A stretch of 64,000 nucleotides of DNA, taken from Amblyomma americanum (Eukaryota; Arthropoda; Arachnida; Ixodida; Ixodidae). Made by a program: the position numbers and the translations under genes. Shown here in pieces: positions 44,830-57,960 of this stretch (the stretch's first letter is position 1; each line of letters opens with the position of its first letter). The stretch is taken from positions 66,436,149-66,500,148 of the forward strand of contig NC_135505.1 in the NCBI RefSeq assembly GCF_052857255.1, read 5' to 3'. The notes below the pieces were generated by a model. That model was not told the origin of the DNA. It worked only from the letters and a program-made list of their open reading frames with translations, and made no database searches.

Positions 44830-47672
44830 TCACGTAAGACACAGGTGATTCGCTAATTCAGTGTGGAAAATTGCTCGATCTGTGCAAGAAGCAATATTAT
44901 CAGGTAGGGCATTCCATCGGGCTATTGTATCTGGAAAGAATGAAACATTCATAGCTGATGTGCGGCCTTTAATGGGAGCTATGGGATGAGTGTGGTTTAG
45001 GCGAGGGGATATTCTTGATGGCGGCTGCAGCAAAGGATGCCTGTTAATAGGGCGGTAGAAAAAGGAATGAAGGAGGCATAGGCGTGATACGATGCGACGT
45101 GATTGGAGACTTGGGAGGGAAAGGGCTCGTTTTAGTGCAGTGACACTACTATCACGCGAGTACTGTGACATGCTGAACCGTGCAGCTCGATTTTGAACGG
45201 CTTCTAATTCATTTGTAAGGTATGCTTGTGAAGGGTTCCTTCCAGATGAATGAGGCGTATTCAAGCTTTGGGCGTACGTATGTCTGATAAGCTAGTTGTC
45301 TGATTTCAGGTGGTGCTGATGTTAGGTTCCGTCGCAGATAACCAAGAGTGCGTGAGGCCTGGGAGCATATTGAATTAATATGAGTGACCCATGATAAGGA
45401 TGATGTCAGGTGAACGCCAAGGTATTTGTAAGAGGAAGTTCGGGCAATGGGAGTTGAATTAATATGGTATGTGCAGTTAATAGAGGTTTGTTTACGAGAA
45501 AAGGACATGAGTTGGCATTTGTCTAGGTTAAGTGGCATGTGCCATTTTTCACACCATGATGCAATTGTGTCTATATCATTTTGTAGCTTAATGGTGTCTT
45601 CAGGGGCATGGAGGGTGTTATAAACGACGCAGTCATCCGCAAAAAGTCGAAGCTTGGTTATTGTGTTAGATGGGAGATCATTTATGTAGATTAAGAATAA
45701 CAACGGTGATAACCCTGCGCCCTGAGGGACACCTGATGTGACGTCAGTATGCGATGAGCTGCAACAGTTGGCGAATGTAAATTGCACGCGCCCTTTAAGA
45801 AAGTGCTCGAGCCAGATAAGTAATGTTTGCGGGATTCCAAGTAAAGCAAGTTTAGCTAGCAGATGATTATGCGGAACACGGTCGAATGCCTTGGAAAAGT
45901 CGAGAAAGATGGCACCAATTTGTAGGCGATTGTCCATGTACTGAAGGATGTCGTGAGTGAATTCGGCGAGCTGTGTTTCGCATGATAGTAGTTTTCGAAA
46001 GCCATGTTGGTGCGGGTAAAAGTAATTTAGTGATTTAAGATGAGCGATTAAATTTGATGCTATTACGTGCTCAAGGAGCTTGGACGGGATGCTGGTGAGC
46101 GAAACTGGTCGATAGTTGTTTGGTTTTGACCGATCTCCTGATTTGAAAATAGGAATTATTTTTGCTTTTTTCCAATCGTGAGGAACTTCGCCGGTACTTA
46201 GGGACTGTGAGAACAACAGGTATAGTATTTTACTTGATATTGCGGTAGTATTCTTTAACATTTTGGTGCTAATTTGGTCACATCCGGCTGACGACGATAG
46301 TTTGAGGAAGTTAATTAAGTTGGCTATTCCATCGGCATTAATTTCTAATTCTGGCATTGAAGTCACTGGAAAGTCATGCATGGAAGGAACAATAGCGTTA
46401 GTGGAAGAAAACACTGATGAAAAATACTTGTTAAGAGCCGTCGCGCATTGATCTAACTCGACCGGTTGGTCATCATCTCCTGAGAGTTCGAACTGCTTAG
46501 TATGGCTTTTGGGGGAGAGAATTCGCCAGAATTTACTTGGGTTTGACTGTAATATTGATAGCAGATCAGAAGAAAAAAATTTCTTTTTAGACGCCTTCAA
46601 TTCTTTAACATAATTATTTGCACTAATACGGTATCGCTCCCATGCCGTGCAGCTATTAACTAGTTTCGCGTGCCTGTAGTGCCGTTTTTTTCTTCTCAAG
46701 GAGGCTTTTAAGACGGTTGTTGAACCATTGGTTGTTTAAATCAGTCTTTATAAGGACGGTGGCAATGTAAGAAGCTTGTAAATTAAGTATCATGTTTTTA
46801 TATAATTCCCAATTCGTGTTGACAGAGCGAGATGAGTATATAGTACTAAAGTGTTCATAAAACTGTTCAAGTTCCCGGTTAATTGCTTCAAAGTCCGCTA
46901 TCTTATAATCAGTGATAAGCTTTTGGGTAGGGGATCTTTTTTTGATAGGTAATGAGATGCATATATGAAGGAGGCTATGATCGCTGAAGCCCGGTAATAT
47001 GTTTATGCTTTTAATGTCGTCTGCATTAGATGTCAGTAAAAGATCCAGTGTATTGTCGCCTCTTGTTGGGCATGTTATTACTTGATGTAAGTTGAAATCT
47101 AGAACTAAATCAAGGAACTGTTTTGCTTCGTTTGATTGTGATTTGTGAGGTTCTGATAGCAGAGGCCAGTTGATAGTCGGGTAGTTGAAGTCACCAAAAA
47201 TAAAGATAGGCGCGTTGGGTAGCTTGCTCCGAATTGATGTCAGTGAAAGGCGAAAGGAATTGCAGAATGATGGGATATTTCCAGGAGGACGGTAGCAGAT
47301 ACCGAAAACTGTTTTGATACCTGTACATTGTACGCAGACCCACGTCAGTTCTATGATATCGTCGTGGCTAATGAGCGATGATGATACGGTGCTTTTCACG
47401 GCCAGAAGTACTCCTCCTCCTCTTTTGCCCAGTCTGTCGTGACGATATAGTGTTAAGTTAGCGTTGGAGGGAAAAATTTCGTGGTCGTATATGTCCTGGT
47501 GTAGCCACGTTTCAGTGAGTAGAATGATGTCTGTATTGCTGTCCTCGATAAGGCAGAGAAGTTCTTCACGTTTTGGCATTACACTTCGTATGTTAGTAAA
47601 TGTGATGTTTAAATCCAGAAAAGAGCGCGGCCGAGTGCTGAAGGGAGCCCGGGTGGGTTGTGTGGCAGTGCG
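44830..47672 (-). pseudogene. LINE ORF2 (endonuclease and reverse transcriptase), left arm
   Basis: Mirror image of 60148-62990, with the same two frameshifts: the first where the endonuclease frame (to 46656) gives way to the RT frame (from 46699), the second near 45240. Motifs are listed under the right-arm copy. One substitution at 46774 changes Gly to Ala. Because both arms share the same lesions, the element was already dead when the segment was duplicated. Confidence 0.9.
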
Positions 47673-48285
47673 TCAATTACCATTGTCATGGATGCTATCA
47701 GGTGGTGCGGCGCTGTGACGTGTGGGGCGAGGCATGGTGTGTTCTTTGACACTATCAGATGCGGGGTCATAAAAGTAGCACTTGCTTCCTACGTACAGTT
47801 TGTCAAAGCTGAGCTTAAACGCACATTTCAGCGGCCGGATGAAAGCCAACAGTTTTGAGCGTGCAAACCGCGTGGGAGCCGCGAAGTCCTCTCTAATTGC
47901 AAAATCTCTGTCTTTGAGCTTACGTCCGCAACTCAGTATGGTTTCTTTCGTCTTGAAATGAGCGAATGTTACGATTATAGGGCGCTTTTTTGATGTTGAA
48001 AAGTTACCAAGACGGTGTGCACGCTCTATGCATGAATGATCAAGTTTTAGGTCTAGATTGTCTTCGCAGAGCGACAGAACTTTTTCCTCGGAATCTTTCC
48101 ATTGCTCATTGATGGAATCGTTGATCCCAAAGAACAAAAGATTTTCCCTGCGCATTCGATTGCTGGTATCAACGCTTGCTGCTTTCAAGGCGGCTATTTC
48201 ACGTTCCAGGTTATGTGACACTCCTGCGTTGAATACATTGCCCGAGATACTTTGTTTATCTGCATCAAAATTATTTGTGCTATTT
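47673..48285 (-). pseudogene. LINE ORF1, 5'-truncated by the array junction, left arm
   Basis: Encodes the part of ORF1 from S-T-N-N-F-D-A-D (residue 119 of the right-arm protein) to the TGA. The 2A motif and first coiled coil are missing. The frame continues from 48286 into array DNA without a stop, producing a meaningless extension. One residue differs from the right arm (Thr for Lys at 47968). Confidence 0.88.
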
Positions 48286-51200
48286 GTGCATGCGAGGCGG
48301 ATGCTCAACCACTTGGCCACCGCTGCGGTTATATAATGAGAAGCCATCCTTTCTGTACTACCAAATTATTTGCTGCACTCTACGCTGTTTTGCAAATTTA
48401 TGCAAAACTTTGGAACTTCCACTTCCACTTCACCGGTGGGTACCCGGCGGCACTTGGGATCGAACCCCGCACCTCCCGCATGCGAGGCGGATGCTCAACC
48501 ACTTGGCCACCGCTGCGGTTATATAATGAGAAGCCATCCTTTCTGTACTACCAAATTATTTGCTGCACTCTACGCTGTTTTGCAAATTTATGCAAAACTT
48601 TGGAACTTCCACTTCCACTTCACCGGTGGGTACCCGGCGGCACTTGGGATCGAACCCCGCACCTCCCGCATGCGAGGCGGATGCTCAACCACTTGGCCAC
48701 CGCTGCGGTTATATAATGAGAAGCCATCCTTTCTGTACTACCAAATTATTTGCTGCACTCTACGCTGTTTTGCAAATTTATGCAAAACTTTGGAACTTCC
48801 ACTTCCACTTCACCGGTGGGTACCCGGCGGCACTGGGGATCGAACCCCGCACCTCCCGCATGCGAGGCGGATGCTCAACCACTTGGCCACCGCTGCGGTT
48901 ATATAATGAGAAGCCATCCTTTCTGTACTACCAAATTATTTGCTGCACTCTACGCTGTTTTGCAAATTTATGCAAAACTTTGGAACTTCCACTTCCACTT
49001 CCACTTCCACTTCACCGGTGGGTACCCGGCGGCACTGGGGATCGAACCCCGCACCTCCCGCATGCGAGGCGGATGCTCAACCACTTGGCCACCGCTGCGG
49101 TTATATAATGAGAAGCCATCCTTTCTGTACTACCAAATTATTTGCTGCACTCTACGCTGTTTTGCAAATTTATGCAAAACTTTGGAACTTCCACTTCCAC
49201 TTCACCGGTGGGTACCCGGCGGCACTTGGGATCGAACCCCGCACCTCCCGCATGCGAGGCGGATGCTCAACCACTTGGCCACCGCTGCGGTTATATAATG
49301 AGAAGCCATCCTTTCTGTACTACCAAATTATTTGCTGCACTCTACGCTGTTTTGCAAATTTATGCAAAACTTTGGAACTTCCACTTCCACTTCACCGGTG
49401 GGTACCCGGCGGCACTGGGGATCGAACCCCGCAACTCCCGCATGCGAGGCGGATGCTCAACCACTTGGCCACCGCTGCGGTTATATAATGAGAAGCCATC
49501 CTTTCTGTACTACCAAATTATTTGCTGCACTCTACGCTGTTTTGCAAATTTATGCAAAACTTTGGAACTTCCACTTCCACTTCCACTTCACCGGTGGGTA
49601 CCCGGCGGCACTGGGGATCGAACCCCGCACCTCCCGCATGCGAGGCGGATGCTCAACCACTTGGCCACCGCTGCGGTTATATAATGAGAAGCCATCCTTT
49701 CTGTACTACCAAATTATTTGCTGCACTCTACGCTGTTTTGCAAAACTTTGGAACTTCCACTTCCACTTCCACTTCCACTTCACCGGTGGGTACCCGGCGG
49801 CACTGGGGATCGAACCCCGCACCTCCCGCATGCGAGGCGGATGCTCAACCACTTGGCCACCGCTGCGGTTATATAATGAGAAGCCATCCTTTCTGTACTA
49901 CCAAATTATTTGCTGCACTCTACGCTGTTTTGCAAATTTATGCAAAACTTTGGAACTTCCACTTCCACTTCCACTTCCACTTCACCGGTGGGTACCCGGC
50001 GGCACTGGGGATCGAACCCCGCACCTCCCGCATGCGAGGCGGATGCTCGACCACTTGGCCACCGCTGCGGTTATATAATGAGAAGCCATCCTTTCTGTAC
50101 TACCAAATTATTTGCTGCACTCTACGCTGTTTTGCAAATTTATGCAAAACTTTGGAACTTCCACTTCCACTTCCACTTCACCGGTGGGTACCCGGCGGCA
50201 CTGGGGATCGAACCCCGCACCTCCCGCATGCGAGGCGGATGCTCAACCACTTGGCCACCGCTGCGGTTATATAATGAGAAGCCATCCTTTCTGTACTACC
50301 AAATTATTTGCTGCACTCTACGCTGTTTTGCAAATTTATGCAAAACTTTGGAACTTCCACTTCCACTTCCACTTCACCGGTGGGTACCCGGCGGCACTGG
50401 GGATCGAACCCCGCACCTCCCGCATGCGAGGCGGATGCTCAACCACTTGGCCACCGCTGCGGTTATATAATGAGAAGCCATCCTTTCTGTACTACCAAAT
50501 TATTTGCTGCACTCTACGCTGTTTTGCAAATTTATGCAAAACTTTGGAACTTCCACTTCCACTTCCACTTCACCGGTGGGTACCCGGCGGCACTGGGGAT
50601 CGAACCCCGCACCTCCCGCATGCGAGGCGGATGCTCAACCACTTGGCCACCGCTGCGGTTATATAATGAGAAGCCATCCTTTCTGTACTACCAAATTATT
50701 TGCTGCACTCTACGCTGTTTTGCAAATTTATGCAAAACTTTGGAACTTCCACTTCCACTTCCACTTCACCGGTGGGTACCCGGCGGCACTGGGGATCGAA
50801 CCCCGCACCTCCCGCATGCGAGGCGGATGCTCAACCACTTGGCCACCGCTGCGGTTATATAATGAGAAGCCATCCTTTCTGTACTACCAAATTATTTGCT
50901 GCACTCTACGCTGTTTTGCAAATTTATGCAAAACTTTGGAACTTCCACTTCCACTTCACCGGTGGGTACCCGGCGGCACTGGGGATCGAACCCCGCACCT
51001 CCCGCATGCGAGGCGGATGCTCAACCACTTGGCCACCGCTGCGGTTATATAATGAGAAGCCATCCTTTCTGTACTACCAAATTATTTGCTGCACTCTACG
51101 CTGTTTTGCAAATTTATGCAAAACTTTGGAACTTCCACTTCCACTTCACCGGTGGGTACCCGGCGGCACTGGGGATCGAACCCCGCACCTCCCGCATGCG

Positions 51201-54200
51201 AGGCGGATGCTCAACCACTTGGCCACCGCTGCGGTTATATAATGAGAAGCCATCCTTTCTGTACTACCAAATTATTTGCTGCACTCTACGCTGTTTTGCA
51301 AATTTATGCAAAACTTTGGAACTTCCACTTCCACTTCCACTTCCACTTCACCGGTGGGTACCCGGCGGCACTGGGGATCGAACCCCGCACCTCCCGCATG
51401 CGAGGCGGATGCTCAACCACTTGGCCACCGCTGCGGTTATATAATGAGAAGCCATCCTTTCTGTACTACCAAATTATTTGCTGCACTCTACGCTGTTTTG
51501 CAAATTTATGCAAAACTTTGGAACTTCCACTTCCACTTCCACTTCCACTTCACCGGTTGGTACCCGGCGGCACTGGGGATCGAACCCCGCACCTCCCGCA
51601 TGCGAGGCGGATGCTCAACCACTTGGCCACCGCTGCGGTTATATAATGAGAAGCCATCCTTTCTGTACTACCAAATTATTTGCTGCACTCTACGCTGTTT
51701 TGCAAATTTATGCAAAACTTTGGAACTTCCACTTCCACTTCCACTTCACCGGTGGGTACCCGGCGGCACTGGGGATCGAACCCCGCACCTCCCGCATGCG
51801 AGGCGGATGCTCAACCACTTGGCCACCGCTGCGGTTATATAATGAGAAGCCATCCTTTCTGTACTACCAAATTATTTGCTGCACTCTACGCTGTTTTGCA
51901 AATTTATGCAAAACTTTGGAACTTCCACTTCCACTTCCACTTCACCGGTGGGTACCCGGCGGCACTGGGGATCGAACCCCGCACCTCCCGCATGCGAGGC
52001 GGATGCTCAACCACTTGGCCACCGCTGCGGTTATATAATGAGAAGCCATCCTTTCTGTACTACCAAATTATTTGCTGCACTCTACGCTGTTTTGCAAATT
52101 TATGCAAAACTTTGGAACTTCCACTTCCACTTCCACTTCCACTTCACCGGTGGGTACCCGGCGGCACTGGGGATCGAACCCCGCACCTCCCGCATGCGAG
52201 GCGGATGCTCAACCACTTGGCCACCGCTGCGGTTATATAATGAGAAGCCATCCTTTCTGTACTACCAAATTATTTGCTGCACTCTACGCTGTTTTGCAAA
52301 TTTATGCAAAACTTTGGAACTTCCACTTCCACTTCACCGGTGGGTACCCGGCGGCACTGGGGATCGAACCCCGCACCTCCCGCATGCGAGGCGGATGCTC
52401 AACCACTTGGCCACCGCTGCGGTTATATAATGAGAAGCCATCCTTTCTGTACTACCAAATTATTTGCTGCACTCTACGCTGTTTTGCAAATTTATGCAAA
52501 ACTTTGGAACTTCCACTTCCACTTCCACTTCACCGGTGGGTACCCGGCGGCACTGGGGATCGAACCCCGCACCTCCCGCATGCGAGGCGGATGCTCAACC
52601 ACATGGCCACCGCTGCGGTTATATAATGAGAAGCCATCCTTTCTGTACTACCAAATTATTTGCTGCACTCTACGCTGTTTTGCAAATTTATGCAAAACTT
52701 TGGAACTTCCACTTCCACTTCCACTTCACCGGTGGGTACCCGGCGGCACTGGGGATCGAACCCCGCACCTCCCGCATGCGAGGCGGATGCTCAACCACTT
52801 GGCCACCGCTGCGGTTATATAATGAGAAGCCATCCTTTCTGTACTACCAAATTATTTGCTGCACTCTACGCTGTTTTGCAAATTTATGCAAAACTTTGGA
52901 ACTTCCACTTCCACTTCCACTTCCACTTCACCGGTGGGTACCCGGCGGCACTGGGGATCGAACCCCGCACCTCCCGCATGCGAGGCGGATGCTCAACCAC
53001 TTGGCCACCGCTGCGGTTATATAATGAGAAGCCATCCTTTCTGTACTACCAAATTATTTGCTGCACTCTACGCTGTTTTGCAAATTTGTGCAAAACTTTG
53101 GAACTTCCACTTCCACTTCCACTTCACCGGTGGGTACCCGGCGGCACTGGGGATCGAACCCCGCACCTCCCGCATGCGAGGCGGATGTTCAACCACTTGG
53201 CCACCGCTGCGGTTATATAATGAGAAGCCATCCTTTCTGTACTACCAAATTATTTGCTGCACTCTACGCTGTTTTGCAAATTTATGCAAAACTTTGGAAC
53301 TTCCACTTCCACTTCACCGGTGGGTACCCGGCGGCACTGGGGATCGAACCCCGCACCTCCCGCATGCGAGGCGGATGCTCAACCACTTGGCCACCGCTGC
53401 GGTTATATAATGAGAAGCCATCCTTTCTGTACTACCAAATTATTTGCTGCACTCTACGCTGTTTTGCAAATTTATGCAAAACTTTGGAACTTCCACTTCC
53501 ACTTCCACTTCACCGGTGGGTACCCGGCGGCACTGGGGATCGAACCCCGCACCTCCCGCATGCGAGGCGGATGCTCAACCACTTGGCCACCGCTGCGGTT
53601 ATATAATGAGAAGCCATCCTTTCTGTACTACCAAATTATTTGCTGCACTCTACGCTGTTTTGCAAATTTATGCAAAACTTTGGAACTTCCACTTCCACTT
53701 CACCGGTGGGTACCCGGCGGCACTGGGGATCGAACCCCGCACCTCCCGCATGCGAGGCGGATGCTCAACCACTTGGCCACCGCTGCGGTTATATAATGAG
53801 AAGCCATCCTTTCTGTACTACCAAATTATTTGCTGCACTCTACGCTGTTTTGCAAATTTATGCAAAACTTTGGAACTTCCACTTCCACTTCCACTTCACC
53901 GGTGGGTACCCGGCGGCACTGGGGATCGAACCCCGCACCTCCCGCATGCGAGGCGGATGCTCAACCACTTGGCCACCGCTGCGGTTATATAATGAGAAGC
54001 CATCCTTTCTGTACTACCAAATTATTTGCTGCACTCTACGCTGTTTTGCAAATTTATGCAAAACTTTGGAACTTCCACTTCCACTTCCACTTCACCGGTG
54101 GGTACCCGGCGGCACTGGGAATCGAACCCCGCACCTCCCGCATGCGAGGCGGATGCTCAACCACTTGGCCACCGCTGCGGTTATATAATGAGAAGCCATC

Positions 54201-55026
54201 CTTTCTGTACTACCAAATTATTTGCTGCACTCTACGCTGTTTTGCAAATTTATGCAAAACTTTGGAACTTCCACTTCCACTTCCACTTCACCGGTGGGTA
54301 CCCGGCGGCACTGGGGATCGAACCCCGCACCTCCCGCATGCGAGGCGGATGCTCAACCACTTGGCCACCGCTGCGGTTATATAATGAGAAGCCATCCTTT
54401 CTGTACTACCAAATTATTTGCTGCACTCTACGCTGTTTTGCAAATTTATGCAAAACTTTGGAACTTCCACTTCCACTTCCACTTCACCGGTGGGTACCCG
54501 GCGGCACTGGGGATCGAACCCCGCACCTCCCGCATGCGAGGCGGATGCTCAACCACTTGGCCACCGCTGCGGTTATATAATGAGAAGCCATCCTTTCTGT
54601 ACTACCAAATTATTTGCTGCACTCTACGCTGTTTTGCAACTTTATGCAAAACTTTGCAACTTCCACTTCACCGGTGGGTACCCGGCGGCACTGGGGATCG
54701 AACCCCGCACCTCCCGCATGCGAGGCGAATGCTCAACCACTTGGCCACCGCTGCGGTTATATAATGAGAAGCCATCCTTTCTGTACTACCAAATTATTTG
54801 CTGCACTCTACGCTGTTTTGCAACTTTATGCAAAACTTTGCAACTTCCACTTCCACTTCCACTTTACCGGTGGGTACCCGGCGGCACTGGGGATCGAACC
54901 CCGCACCTCCCGCATGCGAGGCGGATGCTCAACCACTTGGCCACCGCTGCGGTTATATAATGAGAAGCCATCCTTTCTGTACTACCAAATTATTTGCTGC
55001 ACTCTACGCTGTTTTGCAACTTTATG
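48286..55026 (-). repeat. Tandem array of about 35 tRNA-like units (184-202 bp each)
   Basis: Units are nearly identical. Their length varies in 6-bp steps (184, 190, 196, 202) because a CCACTT/ACTTCC hexamer is present in one to four extra copies; one unit near 49740 also lacks 10 bp. On the minus strand each has an A box TGGCCAAGTGG (for example 48699-48689), a B box GGTTCGATCCC (48656-48646) 33 nt later, and TTTT 48 nt after that (48597-48594), the parts of a type 2 Pol III gene with terminator. A cloverleaf is only partly possible; the anticodon loop would read CTCGCAT. TATATAA lies 10 nt before the A box, too close for a canonical TATA position. The first units have CTTGGGATCG and the last two GCAACTTTATG, so variants sit at the array edges. 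Confidence 0.92.
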
Positions 55027-55884
55027 TAACCGCTACCCTCTATAATGCCTCTGGTCCTGAGAGTACACGACGTAAATAAATTATCAGCCATGAAAATTGT
55101 TTATGATTAAGGCCAGTGCTGCTTCACAAGTATCTCCGGTTGCGCACAGAACAGGATTCTTGCTCGCTTGCTCCCCCGATTCCCAAGTCCACCGACCGGT
55201 GGCACGCAATTACGTCCCAAAATGTAACCAGAAATTCCCTCTAGTAGACTCAAAAATCCTTATTTTGTGAATTTTCCTCAACAGCAGCTTGAAAACTACG
55301 CAATTTGAAAAACTGACAAATTCTTTTATCAACATTTCGCAACACTCCGTAAAAAATTCTTTTCCGCCAAATTTTGCTTTTCAATTTCCCAGAAGCAAAA
55401 ATTCTCAGAATAGATCATCAATGGGAGCACGATGACCACCTGGCACCAAACTATCCAAATATTCACAAATAACATGGTACTGCCTCACTTATATCGCTAG
55501 CTGATGATAGTTATAGCTAACTGATGGTCATTCTTCTCTGGTAGCTTAAGACTACAAAAAGTACGCTCATGCCGAAAGCATTTCTGTTGGGTCGACAATC
55601 TCGCGTGCCATTCATGTCGTCATCTTGTGATCGCTTTTTCTTCCTAGTGCCAAGTTCATACTTTTGAGCGTTTAGCAATAATGCGTCAACTAAACGGTAG
55701 CGCCTCTGGTGCTTGTACTTCCATTTTTCCCGTCATCCACACTGCAGCGCAGCTGACAAAATTATAGAGAATGACGCCAGAAGACAGCTGAAAAATGAGA
55801 TATACACGAAATAGGAAAGTTTCCTTCACTTATGCGCCAGCGCCCTCCTCAGCTGTATTTAGCGCCGCATAATTTTTGCTTCGG
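55027..55884. other. No recognisable gene
   Basis: AT-rich DNA beyond the array; no open frame with a domain. Confidence 0.4.
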
Positions 55885-56046
55885 AAGTTTCGACCACCCG
55901 AGGTTCTTTAACGTGCACTGACATGGCACAGTACACGGGCATCTTCATTTCGCCTCTATCAAAGTTCCACCACCGCGGCCGGGACCGATGCAGCGTATTT
56001 CGGGTGAGCAGCCAAGCGCCATAACCACTGAGCCCCCGAGGCGGCG
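55885..56046 (-). repeat. SINE fragment with tRNA head
   Basis: Minus-strand copy of the 20557-20798 family: CATAACCACTGAG and CCGCGGCCGGGA mark the tRNA-derived head, TTCTTTAACGTGCACTGAC the body. The 3' tail part is missing and the B-box region is mutated. Confidence 0.75.
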
Positions 56047-56439
56047 AAGCTTGTTTCTTTATATTATGTACAGGACTGAATATCGAATATTTTATCCTGT
56101 AAGAATATCCAGCGCGTCCTCGTGCAGCAGTTATATGGTTCCGAATGAGCAGTGGTGCTTAGTGCACCACGTTCCTAAAGCACGCTTGTAAAAAGTATTA
56201 CCTACGCGGGAAATAAGGGGTAAACGCGTTAAAAATTCAAGTCCCAAGGGTGAAAACATTGCTGTCAACGGCTATAGCTCTGCTCCGAGTGAAAGCGCAA
56301 TCGCCTTGTCATGATGCAAAGCGTCGCCACACCGGCTCTTCCCATGATAATAATCATGCCGGCTTCCGTGCCGGATGGCCGAGCTTCAGATAACGCGTAT
56401 GCTTAGTCGTGCTGAATCGTACCGTGGGAAAGCATTGAC

Positions 56440-56640
56440 AGTGCCCGTGTAGCACGCTTACTCGAGCAGTCTTGTACACGTTACAGAAAAGAGGTAACTG
56501 ATTACGACTACAATTACTCTATAAAAAATCTGATTACAGCGCTCAGTTACAGCCCCAGAAAAGTAACTTAACAAATAAAGACAAATAATTGATTACTACT
56601 GCGTTACATTGGTTCAAACTTTTATTGCCAAAACAAAACT
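56440..56640. repeat. Possible hAT-type element terminal region
   Basis: Repeated words around GTTAC / GTAACTGATTAC / GATTACAGCG / CAGTTACAG occur over about 150 bp, a pattern I associate with subterminal regions of some hAT elements. No transposase or 8-bp duplication was found. The short minus-strand frame at 56681-56869 has no recognisable domain. Confidence 0.3.
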
Positions 56641-57960
56641 TTATTTAGGCTACAGGGAGCTACTGCGGCTTAATTTTTTCTTACACATTTTGATTTTCAA
56701 GAGGAGATGTTTTTTCTAAGCTGTCGGCGGTAATTTTTTCATGTTTTCTTGGCGAGGTATTAGGAGGGACATTGAACACGCTCTCAATGTGTGCGCTGGA
56801 GGCAGGGGCGGTTCCGCGAGCTGACGGTGTTGAAGGAGCAGCTGTGCAAGGCCTCCGCCACTGTGACACTGCGTCATTGGTCCTGCCCTTGGTCTTTCAG
56901 CTTTGCTAGTGACGTACTGCTTTCGCGCTAAAAAGAACTGCGCGGTTTCCGCCTATATTTCTTTACTGCGTCACAGCGCGACGTGCTATGATGGCTGCAA
57001 ATCGAAGCATAATCTTTGCATTATGCGCTACGAATGAACTGTAACATCCCAACGCCTTCTTTCACTCGAAACAGATAATGTATGTTCGAGGAAACACATC
57101 AAAGGCAACGGCAGCAGCTGTTACCAGTCTTTTATTGTACGTGGAGCAGTGCTGCCTACTTTGCAAAAGTTTTCCGACATTTCCATTCGAGCCGTTTAGG
57201 GTGGTTGTCGAGTGCAAGCGGTGAAGTTTTTTCACCTCGCCAAACACTCCCACGCAAACTTACGACAGCAGTCTACATTTGACCTCTCACTCTGTTGCAT
57301 TCTTTTTTACCTACCACCTTCACCTATTCCTAACCGCGCTCTTTGTTCTTGTAACTAGGTTCGAATTATTCGCATCTGCCTCCTCAAAATTTTTGCAACA
57401 CTCTTCCCAACATCAAAGAGCTTCATTTTAACCCTTGCCAACTAACTCAATGCTTTCATAGGATCATTACCGTAGCCCCGTCAACACCTTTCGACAATTT
57501 ACAAACTTTTGTAAACATCCGACCCACTCCTTCACAGGATGTCATATTTCCCCCTGCCTATTGATTTCATTTTGCTCCCATTGGTATATTCTATACGTAT
57601 ACACGGGCATGGCTTCTGGTTGCTCTTGCGTCACGTTTCTTTTTTAAAGAAGCAATCGCATGCCACCTACACGTTAAAGAGACACATGCGCCCAGTTTTT
57701 ATATCATCCATCTGCGCAGCTGGAAAGACCGGTGTTTGCCGGAGGCTTAGCCATTGTCTCACTTGCTCGGTCTGAACACAAATGAGCCACTTCAAATTCT
57801 GAACCAAGGAGCCCCATACAGTTGAAACGCGCTGCCGTCTTTAAATACAGCGGAGATTCCCTTTCAGCTCTCGGCTTCACAAAGAAGCCGCCTGATCCGA
57901 CGTTACCAGATATGTCCACACGTAGCTTTACCGGATCCGCGCTAGAATATATAGGACACC
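56641..57960. other. No recognisable gene; 5' boundary of the LINE uncertain
   Basis: AT-rich DNA becoming mixed near 57820. The LINE's 5' end must lie at or before 57961; GCTAGAATATATAGG just before the first monomer replaces the sequence that precedes the other monomers. Confidence 0.4.

Larger units (their letters stand above)
43819..48285 (-). repeat. Left arm of a large near-identical inverted duplication
   Basis: Position x in this arm matches position 107820 minus x in 59535-64000 on the opposite strand, shifting to 107819 below a poly-A length difference near 44780. By eye I find only about five differences: near 43832, in the CAAAAA tract near 44733, the poly-A indel, 46774 and 47968. 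The arm contains 815 bp of non-LINE flank (43819-44633) and a LINE from its 3' end into ORF1. It stops abruptly at 48285 where the tandem array begins. The right arm runs to the window edge, so the left limit shown is only the minimum. Confidence 0.93.

Noticed and set aside
48286..55026. CRISPR array
   Set aside because: Units are contiguous 184-202 bp repeats without unique spacers, in a eukaryotic setting.
48286..55026. Cluster of functional tRNA genes
   Set aside because: A and B boxes are good, but the acceptor stem and T stem contain mismatches and the anticodon arm is only marginal; a tRNA-derived repeat fits better.
48370..55079. About 35 overlapping plus-strand open frames of 180-250 codons ending in the same residues
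   Set aside because: They are translations of the tandem array. Unit lengths are 1 mod 3, so the frame rotates each unit and the stop in TATAATGA recurs. The Pol III-like signals are on the other strand.
56681..56869. Short minus-strand frame as the end of a hAT transposase
   Set aside because: No hAT dimerisation or DDE motif is visible; only nearby GTAAC-type words suggested hAT.
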